Source: Emmonsiellopsis sp. PD_33 (taxonomy: Eukaryota; Ascomycota; Eurotiomycetes; Onygenales; Ajellomycetaceae). From it: 64,000 nucleotides of DNA. The stretch is taken from assembly GCA_032988165.1 (NCBI GenBank), contig JANTQF010000192.1:1-64000 (forward strand), written 5' to 3'. Shown piece by piece: positions 9,730 through 20,834 of this stretch (the stretch's first letter is position 1; every line of letters begins with the position of its first letter). A model generated the notes under the pieces. That model did no database searches, had not been told where the DNA came from, and saw only the letters and a list, made by a program, of their open reading frames with translations. The translations under genes and the position numbers were made by a program.

Positions 9730-12029
9730 GGTTTATGGATCTAGGTCGGAGCCAAATATCGATCTGTTTCGGGATGCAGTGGTATCGGGAAGACTCTTCC
9801 AGTAAATATGTGTGTTTATAGGGAACTGCCTCGAATGTGAAGGCAGGCGTCGTCTTTGCTGTCTCTTTATACACCCCCGCATGTGAGGATTGCCACGCCA
9901 TTGAGCGACGACGACGACGACATCCCAATTTCATCCGAACATTTACCCCATCCAATACGAGGTCGATCGGACGTATAGCATCATAGTTTCACGATGCTTG
10001 GTTTGGAATATCAAAAACTGACAGTAAATATGGGGAATCAGTGAGCCAAGGAGATAGCGCTGGAAGGCTGGTGCGAGAAACGCGCCCTTTGACCCTGCCT
10101 CTGCCGCCCTTTGATGTCATTCGCAGCTGTGGTATTTGGTGCGGGGTCGCTGGCTCCCGCAAGCCGATTTTTCTCTCGGTTTAAATACTCCACAAAGCAG
10201 TCTGCATGCGGTCCAGCCTTGCTGTGCTTTCGGGCTGCGACAAGCGCCACAGATAGGTTGAGATAGCCGTCAAACACATGGGGTATCAACGGGTGTGGTG
10301 TGTTGCCAATGAGCTGCAACCCCCAGATCACCCCCTGATGTTCACTCAGCCCTCTCTCCCACAACTGCGTCCGTTACCTCCAATCCACATCATGGCCCAC
10401 GGACAAAAACAAGTATCTGATTGACAGAACGAGACCTTGCCTTACTCAAGTCAACGTCGACGTTGAAAGTCGACATCTCAAGAGTCGAGAATTATGCACC
10501 GTTCATTAGTTAACGAATTAGTTATGCACGCACACCGGAAATACAATCCGCCGACCCGACCGCCGCGACCCATGGAACCCGCAGTCGATCGCCCACGCGC
10601 GAAAAAGGCTTAAAAGTTGAGGCTCAACAACATTCACTACATAGTACTAACTAGTACTTCAAGTTCTAAAGAGATGCGGAAGAGCTATCGCGGCAGGGCG
10701 GTGATAGATTTATATAATGCCATTCATGCCTGACTAATTAGATAGGTTAGGTAACCTCTCCTATCCTGTCACTACACATGTATCCTGTTGAGTACTTAGT
10801 ACTTACTCATCGGCACCTAAATTCCGGGCCACCAAGAGGAGGATCCGGAAGCCGCGGAAGCAAAACAGGGATTTTGGCGCAACGGGTTGGAATCGTGAGG
10901 AAGGAATGTGATGGAATGGAGGGATGCATCCTCTATAGAGATAGACGAGAGGAAGAAAAGTTTTCCTGTTGTTTTTCTTGTTGGCTGATACCAGTACCTG
11001 TCTTTCTTCTTTTCTTGCTTGGGATATTTTAACGATACTGTAGCTGACCCTCCCGATTCGCTGAATTCCCAGATCCAGAACCGATTCTTGACGGTTGGAC
11101 CAATGGCGTTTTCTTTTTTCCAGCCAAAGGGCGATTAGTTACTGCGAAAGTCTATGACGGCCCAGCTTCAAGTCAAAGCATCATATATTTGTCATAAGCC
11201 TGGTTCTTTTCGCTTGCGGTTTGTAAGCTGATAGGCTGGGATTGGGCCATGCAGTTGGTGCTAGGCTGGGGAGCACCAATGGAGAATGAGATAGAGAGGC
11301 TTTTGTTGGTCCGGAAAGGATAGAAAAAAAAGGTCGATGGGGCTGGATATGTCGGCAATGGGGCAACGGTGCCCCCATTCTGCCGTAACTTTTGTTTCTT
11401 TTCCATCTTTCTCTCTCTCTATTTTTTTTTTCATTTCTTTTTCTCTTCTTTTCTTTTCCCTTTTGCTTGATATGCTCTTTTGCTTTCGTCTGTATCCATC
11501 CCATCCCCCTCCATAATCATCGTGGGCGTTATCGATTCATAGCGTCCAAATCGTGAGATCCACACCCACCAAGAAGAAGCTACATCTTGTTGGATTGGCC
11601 ATCCTATAGATCGGAGAAAATCCAGCAGCAGCACCCTCCCTTCTCCCCCTTCATCTCCGTTGTCACTTTCCTAACGAGACCTCGCCCATTTCCCCCTTCT
11701 TCTCTTGACCTCATATACTCTACTCTTATACTTCCTAATATTATAATCATCTGCTCTGCGCCCTTCTGGACGAAAGCCCCATATAATAACCCGCGAGTGA
11801 TAATTCGCCGCCCCCCGGTTCCCGATTCTCTGTTTGCGAAGACACCACGATCACCGACCTACCAGTGTGTCTATCTACCTGTTGCCAGGAGATAGGTATA
11901 CCCAGGCATAGATAGCTCCGTGCTTGCCAGCTCCCGTGCCGGTGGCAGCTGCCTCCCGATTTGCGCATTCGAGATATTGGGGTCTTTCCTCTCAACGTCG
12001 TCATAGCGCCTGCCGTGAAATCCTCCAAC
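9730..12029. other. Intergenic: divergent promoters of the oxidoreductase and ssSPT-like genes
   Basis: No convincing gene in about 2.3 kb. The region 11390-11760 is strongly C/T-rich on the plus strand and probably contains the transcription start and leader of the gene at 12030. A 16-bp perfect palindrome lies at 10451-10466. Open frames here are short and low-complexity. Confidence 0.5.
10451..10466. promoter_or_regulatory. Perfect 16-bp palindrome TCAACGTCGACGTTGA
   Basis: The sequence equals its own reverse complement over 16 bases, with two AACGTCGACGTT-type half sites, and is flanked by further GTCGA words (10470, 10485). It could be a homodimer binding site in the divergent promoter; no factor is assigned. 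Confidence 0.35.
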
Positions 12030-12698
12030 ATGGCGACCAAAACACAACAGTTCGCCGCAGCCACACACTCACCTATACACCTCTCCGACCCGTTCCGCTC
12101 CTATAAACCAAAACCAAAATCAAAATCAAAATCAAAACAAAAATCAGAATGTCCTGATACCTTCACCCTCACGCAATCCCAGTCTCAATCCCAATCCCTA
12201 CTGCAATATCCATACCCGTCTTCCTCTCTCCTCCCTCCCGACATGGCCTCCGACTACCCCTACGCCCCGCCCATCAACGACCCCCCACCCCTGGACAAGC
12301 GCCGCCCCAACATCTTCCGTCGAATCCGCAACCGCGTCTGGCTCGCCTACTACCGATACGAAGTGACATTTGGCGTGTACGTGATGCAGCCCGAGGAGAA
12401 GATCGTGGCAAACTCGTTTGTGGCGGTTTGTTTGGCGCTGCTGGTTTGGGCGCTGTGCTGGGTGTTTCCCGCCTTGGTTTTTGAGAAGGTGGGGAGGCTG
12501 CTGTGGCTTTTGACGGGGATGGATGGGGATCAAACCGCTGCTTCTGCTGGTGGTGTGGGGAAGGGGAATGTCGGGTTCGTGGAGGGTGTGGTGAAAGTGG
12601 TGAGTGTGGTGGTTTCGAGTGTGAGTTCGATTGTTGGGACGAGCCCGGAGGTTAGTAGCGAGGTTTCGCCCGCGGCAACCGCGCTATTGGGGACGTGA
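12030..12698 (+). CDS. Serine palmitoyltransferase small subunit-like protein (ssSPT/Tsc3-type), 222 aa
   Basis: Single exon. The core, about residues 90-155, aligns by eye with animal ssSPTa: an aromatic YYRYEVTFGVYVMQPEEK stretch followed by NSF and a hydrophobic segment of about 20 residues (VAVCLALLVWALCWVFPALV). In ssSPTa the matching order is WFYYQY, then LYMLEPWER, then NS plus one membrane helix. Such subunits bind the Lcb1/Lcb2 serine palmitoyltransferase dimer in the ER membrane and raise its activity and set acyl-CoA choice, the first step of sphingolipid synthesis. The protein is longer than animal ssSPTs. It has an N-terminal extension with Lys/Ser repeats from a CAAAAT microsatellite and a Gln/Ser repeat, plus a Val/Ser-rich C-terminal tail. 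A second ATG at 12243 (MASDYPYAPP) also has good context and would remove the repeats, giving about 151 aa; it may be the true start. Confidence 0.75.
   Translation: MATKTQQFAAATHSPIHLSDPFRSYKPKPKSKSKSKQKSECPDTFTLTQSQSQSQSLLQYPYPSSSLLPPDMASDYPYAPPINDPPPLDKRRPNIFRRIRNRVWLAYYRYEVTFGVYVMQPEEKIVANSFVAVCLALLVWALCWVFPALVFEKVGRLLWLLTGMDGDQTAASAGGVGKGNVGFVEGVVKVVSVVVSSVSSIVGTSPEVSSEVSPAATALLGT
12108..12146. repeat. CAAAAT-type microsatellite
   Basis: Repeats of CAAAAT/CCAAAA units. If the ATG at 12030 is used they encode a Lys-Pro/Lys-Ser tract. If the ATG at 12243 is used they lie in the leader. Confidence 0.8.
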
Positions 12699-14294
12699 GA
12701 TGGCCAGATGAGGGAAAAAGGTATATATCCGATTAATGGGTGGTGGGGAGGCTTGATATGCACGCGATAGTCCCTTTTTTTGGTATGTGCTCGGTGCATC
12801 GTTCCCCCTTTCTTGGATCAAGGCAGGTATTGCTGACAGAATTATTTGACCATGCAGGACTAATTCTTATGATACCCTGACATTTATACCTACCGTTCTC
12901 TTGACATGCTCGCCATGAAAGGCCGTCTCCGTTCGCCTGACATTGGATCGGCATTGTTTTGGACAAGGCATTTTGACAGTCGTACCCATTCATCCGGGCC
13001 ATTGGATCATAGGGTCAGCTTTTTGGAAAATTCGGCCCTGATTAAGTAAAAGGGCAATCGATGTAATAATAAATAATAGCCGGTCTTGCTAAGCAGTGGT
13101 TGGGATGGAATCGGCATGCGCTGTTCGAGAGATCGACACCTTATCCTCCGATATCCCTACCATCGTTGCAGAATGTGGGTAGCTGGTTATCCCTGAGGGG
13201 CGCTGTACGACAAGGTCCGGTGTCGATCAGCGTCTTCTAAAGATAGGAGAGGTGTTTGGTGACAACGCAACAAACAACCCCACACAGCAGCCCTATGAGA
13301 GCCTCTTCTTTGTTGGGGAATTCTGGATCCTGGGCAGTGGGCAGTCCTGGTCAGCCACCCTGTTGGCGCCCCTTGTCGGTTTGATATTGCACACTCTGGA
13401 GATGTCTTGCCAAGCGCGGTGGAGAGAGACCTGCCTGCCTGTACGATATGAGCATGCCGCATTGAATTAGCATTAATCCCCTGTAATAACAGCCGCGATG
13501 TCTCATCTCATATATTCTCCTGTGTCTTGTTCCTGTTGTTGGTAACTTGTAAGTTGTGGTTGTTGTTCTCTCCTCTCCTTGAAGGAAGTCCCGTCGTCTC
13601 TCTCAGCCTCACCCCAACACGTAATGGCAGCAGTGGGGCTGGGGTGGACGACCGCGGCGATCTTGGCCCGATCTGGACTCGCCAGAAATAGCCGTTACAC
13701 GGGATTACCCGTAATAATACCGCCCGCGCCCGGATGCCCAGCCACACCGCGTATTCTCGGTAATTGGTTACGGCCCGGTGCCACACCCAGGCTCCCGGCC
13801 AATCAGCGGCGAGGAGGCTCTGCACCGCCCTGGCGGCAGCTGACATAATCACTCCGACTGTTGATATATTTCCAACATCACTCGCTATCCCAGCTTGTTG
13901 TCGAAATCAACTATCTCCCTCCTCGAAGCAGTCTGGCCTCCGCTGCTGCTGTTGCTCTGTTGCTGTCGTTGTTGCTGCTGTTGTGCCGACCACGCGTACT
14001 CTCGTTTCTTTATTAAGATCTCACATCCCCGTCACTCGTGATTCGTTGCCTGCCTCCATCTTGTTCCGTCGATCGTCCGTTACCCGGGCCCTAGCACCGT
14101 TTCTGCTACATTTTGTGAAACCTATGGGCTGGATAAAAAATCTCTCTTCTTGATCCGTCATCGGCCTCCTCCTCTCCGTCCTCTTCATCTACATCTGCCA
14201 TACCTCCGCTCGCTACATCCTTTGCTCTCGCTTCCTGCCCTCAGCGGGCCATCCATCCCTCTCCTGCTCGCCGCTTACGCCTATTCCATTCGCC
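12699..14294. other. Intergenic: 3' region of the ssSPT-like gene and promoter/leader of the rhomboid gene
   Basis: No gene was recognised. CTG/TTG trinucleotide runs occur at about 13938-13985. The C/T-rich stretch from about 13990 to 14290 is probably the rhomboid leader. It contains an upstream ATG (14150), so upstream open frames may dampen translation. Confidence 0.5.
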
Positions 14295-15952
14295 ATGGCG
14301 GCAAACGATTTCTATGCCCCGTACAACCCGCAAAGACCAGCCCAGTCCGCCTCTCCCACCCCTCTTGTTGTGGGAGACGACGGGCCCCTCCCTCCCCCTG
14401 CCTGGTCGAAACCAACCCCCGCCCGCAGCCCATCGCCGTACAACTCCTATGGCACTCCCTATGACCGTGATAACAGTCAGTATACACACGGTTCGGACCT
14501 TGACTATCCTCCATCGGCTGGTGCGGGCGGGAGGCTGCATGGCACTGATCAATACGCAGACGATATCCCCCTGAAACAGGCCCAGCAGCAGCCAGGTGGC
14601 CGGCCGGAGTGGATCGATGCGGATACTCATTACCCCCCTTCGCCGGAGAGCCAACGAGTGCCTCTGAACCCCGATGGGCCGGCTCATGGCGGTGGTGGCT
14701 GGGGCGGTGGGAAGAAGTTTCTGAAGAAGAAGATTCCCTGGTTTACGTATCTGATGACGACGATCCAGGTTGCGGTTTTCATTGCGGAGATTGTGAGGAA
14801 TGGTAAGCTTATGTTCTAGGCAAGATAATCGGTTATATTTGCTGACGAGCCTTACAGCCCAGTTGACAGGTTCCCCAATCATGATCCATCCTCAATTTAA
14901 CCCCATGATTGGCCCCTCGCCATATGTTCAGATTAATATGGGCGCGCGATACGTCCCATGCATGCGGAACGAAGAGGGCGTCCAAGATAGTAAGAATGAG
15001 TTCAACGGCATTGTTCCGTTTCCCTGCCCGAATACGAAATCCTCGGATCCCGAGGACAAGAACAACCAATGTCAACTCTCCGACTTGTGCGGGTTCACCG
15101 CGAGTACTAGGGTCCCCGATCCGAAACCCAACGGGAGCCTCGAACAGAAACCAGAACCCAACCAATGGTTCCGATTCATCATCCCCATGTTCCTGCATGC
15201 CGGATTGATCCATATTGGCTTCAACATGATGGCCCAGCTGACCATTGGTGCAGACATGGAGAAGGAAATTGGTTGGTGGAGATATGGCATTGTCTATTTT
15301 GCCAGCGGTATCTTCGGCTTTATCCTTGGTGCAAACTTTGCTGCCCCAGGTATCGCCTCCACCGGTGCTTCCGGCTGTCTCTTCGGTGTGCTCGCCTTGG
15401 CCTGTCTAGACCTGTTCTACACCTGGCGCAGCAGAAGCAGACCGGTCGTCGAGCTGATAGTAATGATCATCACCATCGGCATCTCCTTCGTCCTCGGCCT
15501 TCTCCCGGGTCTAGACAACTTCTCTCACATCGGCGGATTCCTCGTCGGATTAGTTCTAGGCATCTCTCTCCTTCGCTCGCCCGATCCACTCCGCGAGCGC
15601 ATTGGAACTACCCCCTACGAGCCCATGAGTGGAGGAATTGGGGCCACGGATGAATCGAAGAGATTCGCCGTCAAGGAGCCAACGAGGTTTTTCAAGGGCC
15701 GCAAACCGCTCTGGTGGGTGTGGTGGATCGTACGCGCGGGCACGCTTGTGGGGATTATCATTGCCTTTGTGCTGCTATTGAATAATTTCTACAAGTATCG
15801 GTCAAAGTGTTCGTGGTGTAAACATTTGACTTGTTTGGTAAGTTTTTGTCTACCTCTTTTTTCCATAAACTTTTGGCGGACATAACTAACCGATTTTGTC
15901 CATTCAGCCCGTCAAGAACTGGTGTGATGTTGGGAAAATCGCTGGTACCTGA
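14295..15952 (+). CDS. Rhomboid family intramembrane serine protease, 510 aa
   Basis: Exons 14295-14802, 14858-15837 and 15908-15952; introns of 55 and 70 nt with GTAAGC and GTAAGT donors. The N-terminal 145 residues are a Pro/Tyr-rich cytosolic region ending in a basic FLKKKIPW. The first membrane helix follows (TYLMTTIQVAVFIAEIV). A loop of about 100 residues has several Cys. The rhomboid core then includes the HAGLIHIGFNM segment, the catalytic Ser in GASGCLFG and the catalytic His in NFSHIGGFLVG. A last membrane helix (about residues 455-480) lies after a cytosolic loop. The order and the extra C-terminal helix fit secretase-type eukaryotic rhomboids, which cut single-pass membrane proteins in the secretory pathway. 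The last exon adds only 14 residues (PVKNWCDVGKIAGT) but its phase and Cys-rich context support it. Confidence 0.92.
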
Positions 15953-17116
15953 TGCTCTCTGCTCGATCTTTAATCCATTCGGTCATGGAAAGGACAGTCC
16001 TTCCTATCGCCCTTCTTTTCGAAGACCCAAGATACCTTTTAACGACTGATATGCCATGCCGCCTTAATAAACTTCGCCCCATATATATGCTATTCCTCCC
16101 TGTGTTGTTTATGATGACTCTCTTGTTTTCAATAATTGATTTCAAGAACTTAATTTCTACTCTTCGCCCCTGTGTCTTATCTGTTGGCTATATACTATTC
16201 GGTCTGGTGGTTTGCATGGTTTTCTTTTTTTGGCGTTTGGATGCGTTTTTTTTCTATTGATTGATTGAATGGTAGTTAGTAGTTGTGCTGTCTCTTGTTC
16301 TGTCGTTGCTGCTTTGTCAGGTTACTTTGGGATCGGTTGGATTGGATTTGACGGGATGATTCAGCAGTCAGGACTGGAAAGTCAACAACAAGAAAGCAAA
16401 TGAATCTTCATTTATGAGTCGTTACATGCGCGTAACGTATGAATGAATGTCTATATCCATATCTATATCTACTATGTAACTAGTTGCTAGTACGTATACC
16501 CCCAGCCTATTTTTATTCATTCTTACTTCCCCCCTCTACATTATGCGCTTTTTCATCCAGTCCACCTCTTTGTCAGTTAGTGACACGGGTTTCATGGGAG
16601 TCGGACATGCTTCACGTTCCTCAGCACCCCCCTCCTACCCCTGTGTCAGCTTTTGAAGAGTCTTTCCACTTTCCGAAGGTGCTTTTGATATGGTATTGAC
16701 GTTTTTTTTAATAAGGAAATACTTGTTGACAGTGTGGTGTGTAGGTATCATTTATGTAGTGTGATATCATGAATACCGCGCCTCTGTCACCATGGCGTAA
16801 GGTTTGGGGGAAGAAAAGGGGTTGTGCTGACGAGGGGTTCTTCTTTTCCTCGTCCGACTCGGGAACTTCAACGAGACAGTTGAGTCTGCGAAAATCCATC
16901 CATAAATGGGACAATGCCGTGTCAGTCCGTCTGCTCATTCTATCCACGTTGTTCAGTCTGTGAGGAAGCAGCCCTCATATTCAATATCTCCATATCCGAT
17001 GCATGGGTGGTCACAATAACTAAAACAACATTATATACAACATTTCAATCAACCAATTCAGCCGGGTATTCCAACTCGCAAACACAAACAAGAAACAACA
17101 TAGCTCCTTGCCTCCC
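15953..17116. other. Intergenic between convergent rhomboid and GST genes
   Basis: Both flanking genes end toward this region, so it holds their 3' untranslated regions and terminators. It is T-rich around 16080-16260. No gene was recognised. Confidence 0.5.
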
Positions 17117-18007
17117 TCAGCCCTTCTTAACCACCCACTCCCTCTCCTCCCCCTGCCCCTCAACCCACGGCAAACACGCCTCCCACAACCTCCCCAACCC
17201 CCCATCCCCAACAGCCACAATCCTCTCCCAATCCTTCCGATCCACCCTCTCATACCACCCCAAAAACGCCACAACCATAAGATCCGCATACCCCGCCGTC
17301 GCCCCCTCAAAAAACGGCCCCTCATTCCCCCCCTCCCCCCTCAACATCCGCACCAAAACCTCCACCTCCCCCTCCAACTCCCTCCACCCCCCCTCCAACT
17401 CCTCCCTTCCCTTAAACACATACTCCTCCACCGGACACCCAAACAACCCCGCCCTCGTCCGCCGGAAAAACTCCGCCCCCCTCTCATCCAGAATCGCCGG
17501 CACCTTCGCCATCAATATCCGCCGCGTATGCGCGATCAGGATCGTAATGATACGATCAACAGCTACAGCGAGCGGATAGCTGGCTGCAGACGGGAAGAGG
17601 GCTGGGTACTGTGGGGATGGGAATGCGCGTTCGAGATGGAGCGCGATGGGACGGCTGTCGTTTATTGTGGCGTTGGTTGGGTTGAGGGTGGAGAGGGAGG
17701 CGGGGTGGTGGATTGCGGGGAGGCTGTAGGGGATTCGGCCGGGGAGGGGGGGGACGGAGAGGGATTGCAGGAGGGGTTGGATGTCGGGGTAGGAGGTGTA
17801 GGATTGGGTGTAGGGGATGCGTTTGAGGTTTAGGGCGAGGCGGGTGCGGAGGGTGAAGGGGGACCAGGAGGTGCGGGGGGCTAAAAAAAAGGGGGGGTGA
17901 GTTGTGCGCTCTGGGGGGATGGAAGGGAGATATTTGGGGGGAGACTACGTACGTGGTAGATTGGATGTGAGGTCGAAGAAATGAACAGGGGTGGATGGGT
18001 CTGTCAT
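17117..18007 (-). CDS. Glutathione S-transferase-like protein, 272 aa
   Basis: Exons 18007-17953 and 17880-17117, joined in phase 1 across a 72-nt intron (GTACGT donor, TTTTTTTTAG acceptor). The N-terminal thioredoxin-like domain starts VHFFDLTSNLP and continues SWSPFTLRTRLALNLKRIPY, the fungal etherase-type GST pattern in which a Ser/Asn-containing loop precedes the first helix. The cis-Pro/Ser-Asp-like region is around IPYSLPAIHH and NDSRPIALHLE. The C-terminal helical domain (about residues 130-265) includes GPFFEGATAGYADLMVVAFLGW, the usual GPFFxGxxxxxAD element of GSTs. Substrates are unknown; detoxification of aromatic or secondary metabolites is typical of the family. The reading frame runs through an eight-C run, so a sequencing error there would break it, but the frame as given is intact. 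Confidence 0.82.
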
Positions 18008-18629
18008 TTTCGCCCTTGTGTGGTTTTTTTTTTTGTCTTTGTTGGAATGAGAGAGATTGTTTGCAATTGATATGAGATGGTATTGTTGATGTGAGAGGGT
18101 GGGTTAAAGCTGATAGTTAGTATTCTTCGGCTCAAGGATAAGGTCTATATATATGTCTTCCAATTGCTGGATGATGCATTGATTCTTCCCAACTGCCAGC
18201 TAGAGATCCATGCAACAATGACGTGGATGCAATACTTGTCCATGGCTCTTCCCGCGCTGATTTATAATAATACGAAGGCGCGAAACGTTGATGCGGGGCA
18301 TATTCTTGTGGGGTTTGGCGTGGTGAAATCGTATAAATAAACTACTACTCAGGGATGGTTGGTTCACATTGAGCTAAGATAGCTTGAATGCTTACAAATT
18401 CAGGGGCTTCTCTGCTCATAATTCTAGAGCAGTGACGTCTTAATTATTTTTTATTTCACTCGTTAAGTAACCCGAAGAGACATACGTGCAGGTGAGAGCC
18501 GCAGAGACAGGTTTGATCTAGGGCTAATCAGCCTGGTTGACCTCGACATCGATGGGCTGATGAATTAATTCACAGGCTCCTACACGGAAGATAATCCGCT
18601 CCCAAGCGAGCCTCTTTGCAGTCCAGACG
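18008..18629. other. Intergenic: divergent promoters of the GST and Ran-like genes
   Basis: No gene was found. Moderately AT-rich, with TATATATG at about 18148-18156 on the GST side. Confidence 0.5.
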
Positions 18630-20304
18630 ATGGTTTTCAAAGTGGTATTTCTTGGAGACGAGGGTGTTGGCAAGGTTTGTCTTTCATGAGAGCTAGATAC
18701 ACATATCCTTTCTTCTCTCTCCGGTGTCATCGGGGCAATTGGATACTATTGGCACCGCCTATAACAGCATGGCTTATAGACTTCTCTGGCAAAATGGTGC
18801 CAATACGGGAACCTGTTCGCAGAACATCAAGATCTGGGACAGTACGGTTACAAATTGAACACGGTATAGCCTCTGAATATCGTTCCCGTCTTGCCCCCTT
18901 TTTTTCTGATCATCATATAGACACGCGGTTTGCTGGAGTTTGCCATTTTGGACATCCCCAAGCCACCCACCGTTACATCGGCAAAGGGAAAACTTCCTGA
19001 GGATAGCATTGATGCTGCCGTTATAATATTCGACTGGCAGAATCCTGCTAGCTATGACAGCGTCCCTTCATGGTGGGGTGAGTGCGAACAGATAACTCTC
19101 TCCCTCCTACATGAAACTGGCCGTGGGGAATACTACTAGTAGTATTTACCAGACTGTATATCCCAGAAACCCTCCCGGAGTCAATCAAGTCGAGGACCGA
19201 CGGTGAGCCCTGTCCCGTCATCCTGTGCGGGAATAAGGTCGACCTGCCAAATCGTAGGTTTGGGCCCAGCCGGATCAGGTTCCATCGGGAAAATCGATTG
19301 CGGTATTTTGACATATCTGTCAAGCAGGAGGTGAACCTGGCAAAGGTTTTTCTTCATATTGCTAGGAGGGTTTTGAACGAGCAGTCTTTGGTAATTGTTT
19401 TCTTGTGTTGGCTTTTATATATATCTGTGTCTCTTATTAACCTCCACATGTATAGGAGATGGCAGACGATCCGAATCCGCAGAGCTTTGGGTTGGAAATT
19501 CCCCCTGATTCCCAACACAATGACAATGGCCTTACCCCAGGATCGCCTGCCCATATTCAAGAAAGCCCCGCGATCCAGCAAGAGCTGAATCTCAGCTCAT
19601 TGAGAATATCTACCCTTAACCCGGACTCAGAACCGTTTACCCTCCAAAATCTCCGCCCACGGATAGAATCCATGATCTCCCGCCTCCGTCAGATCCCAGA
19701 AATCACAATCGAAGCCGCGGAAATCGCCCCTCCAACCCCCGACTCCGAGATCGAGCAAGCCAGGTCCTTCGCCAACGGCTCCCTCCCTACCGGCGTTGAA
19801 GAATTCTACCGCCAAATAGGCGCCGTCAATCTCCACTGGAAATACAACCTCCCCGAAAATGACCCCCGTCACATCGTCGGCCACATCGACATCCTCCCGA
19901 TCACTAGGGTCTTCGGCGACAATTGGCAATACGTCACCTGGTTCCCGCTACCAGAGCACGTGGTGCCGAATGTCGATGATGAATGGAGGTTTAGATTCCG
20001 CAATGTGTTGCCGTTTGACTTCTTCGTGCCGGAGGCGTGTATGTGTTTTCTTCAAGAAGGGGTGGCGGGCGATGGAGGGGGGAAACAGGCTGATTTTGTC
20101 GCGTTTCATCGCTTTGGTATGGCGGTGCATGGGACGCGGTATACCTTTGTGGAATATGTTGAGCGGCTTTTGAAATCCTATGGGTTCTTTTATTGGATGG
20201 AGGCGCTATGCGGAGGGTGTGAGGGGAGTCATCAGGTGGAGGAGTTTCGGAAGGTTATGGGGGGGATTTATGGGGGAGATAATGAGGAGATATTTTGCCC
20301 TTGA
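18630..20304 (+). CDS. Degenerate Ran-like GTPase fused to a C-terminal SUKH/SMI1-like domain, 461 aa
   Basis: Exons 18630-18674, 18780-18863, 18921-19077, 19140-19390 and 19456-20304. Joining them gives one frame of 461 codons. Residues 1-180 follow Ran: FKVVFLGDEGVGKTSL (intact P-loop, split by intron 1), then TRGLLEFAILD where Ran has NRGPIKFNVWD, then IDAAVIIFD, PVILCGNKVDL (intact G4 NKxD) and FHRENRLRYFDISVKQEVNL with KVFLHIARRVL, very like the Ran C-terminal lobe. The switch I Thr is replaced (DLG for TLG) and the DTAGQ motif is replaced by DIPKP, so normal GTP hydrolysis looks lost while nucleotide binding may remain. Exon 5 continues in frame with a helical linker and a domain around residues 275-440 (LPTGVEEFYRQIGAVN ... 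ADFVAFHRFG) that resembles SUKH/SMI1-KNR4 proteins; this call is tentative. Two separate genes are possible because an ATG lies at codon two of exon 5. Confidence 0.7.
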
Positions 20305-20834
20305 GGAGGTAGAAAAAGGAATTAGGGGATGGTTCTTTTTATGTCAATCAATACTTGTAACTACATGAGGAAATGGAAGAATAGGGGTATGGTTCAGGAA
20401 CAAGTAGCAAGTTCTGAATGTTTCCGGACACAAGAGCTACTGATGAACAGGCAGTGAAGTAAAGTGAAAACCGCGTTCCATAAGCAAGAAAGCACAAATT
20501 CTTTCTATATCAAGGGACTTCTTTTCGTATCCAGCAGCTATGTATGAGACGACCTTCCCAACATTAGATCCATGGATGCCAGCTGAGGCCATCTAAGGGG
20601 GGGGTCACATGACTCTTTTAGTTACCTAGGTACCCCTCCCGGAGACTCGTTTTAAACCTCATCCCAGCAGGCCCAACCTCTCTGCCCCAATACTAGTTAA
20701 CGAGCTACCACCACCAGTGCAGTCTACCCAAGCGTCTGAGCCTTGCTAGACAACTTAAAAGGAACATCCTCTAGCCCAGGAAATCGACCTGCATTTCGAT
20801 GCTCAGTAGGCGGGGCCATACCAACCATCTCAGT
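20305..20834. other. Intergenic: promoter of the F-box/ankyrin gene
   Basis: No gene was recognised. GTCACATGAC at about 20604-20613 is an E-box-like word. An in-frame upstream ATG at 20799 would add 12 residues to the next protein. Confidence 0.5.

Noticed and set aside
14241..14882. 213-codon minus-strand open frame
   Set aside because: Antisense to the rhomboid first exon, which has strong domain support.
17108..17833. 241-codon plus-strand open frame
   Set aside because: Antisense to the GST gene; its translation is mostly Pro/Leu/His followed by Gly/Val, reflecting C-rich and G-rich blocks.
18677..19000. 107-codon open frame as a separate gene
   Set aside because: It reads through intron 1 and intron 2 of the Ran-like gene in the wrong frame; the spliced model restores P-loop and Ran homology.
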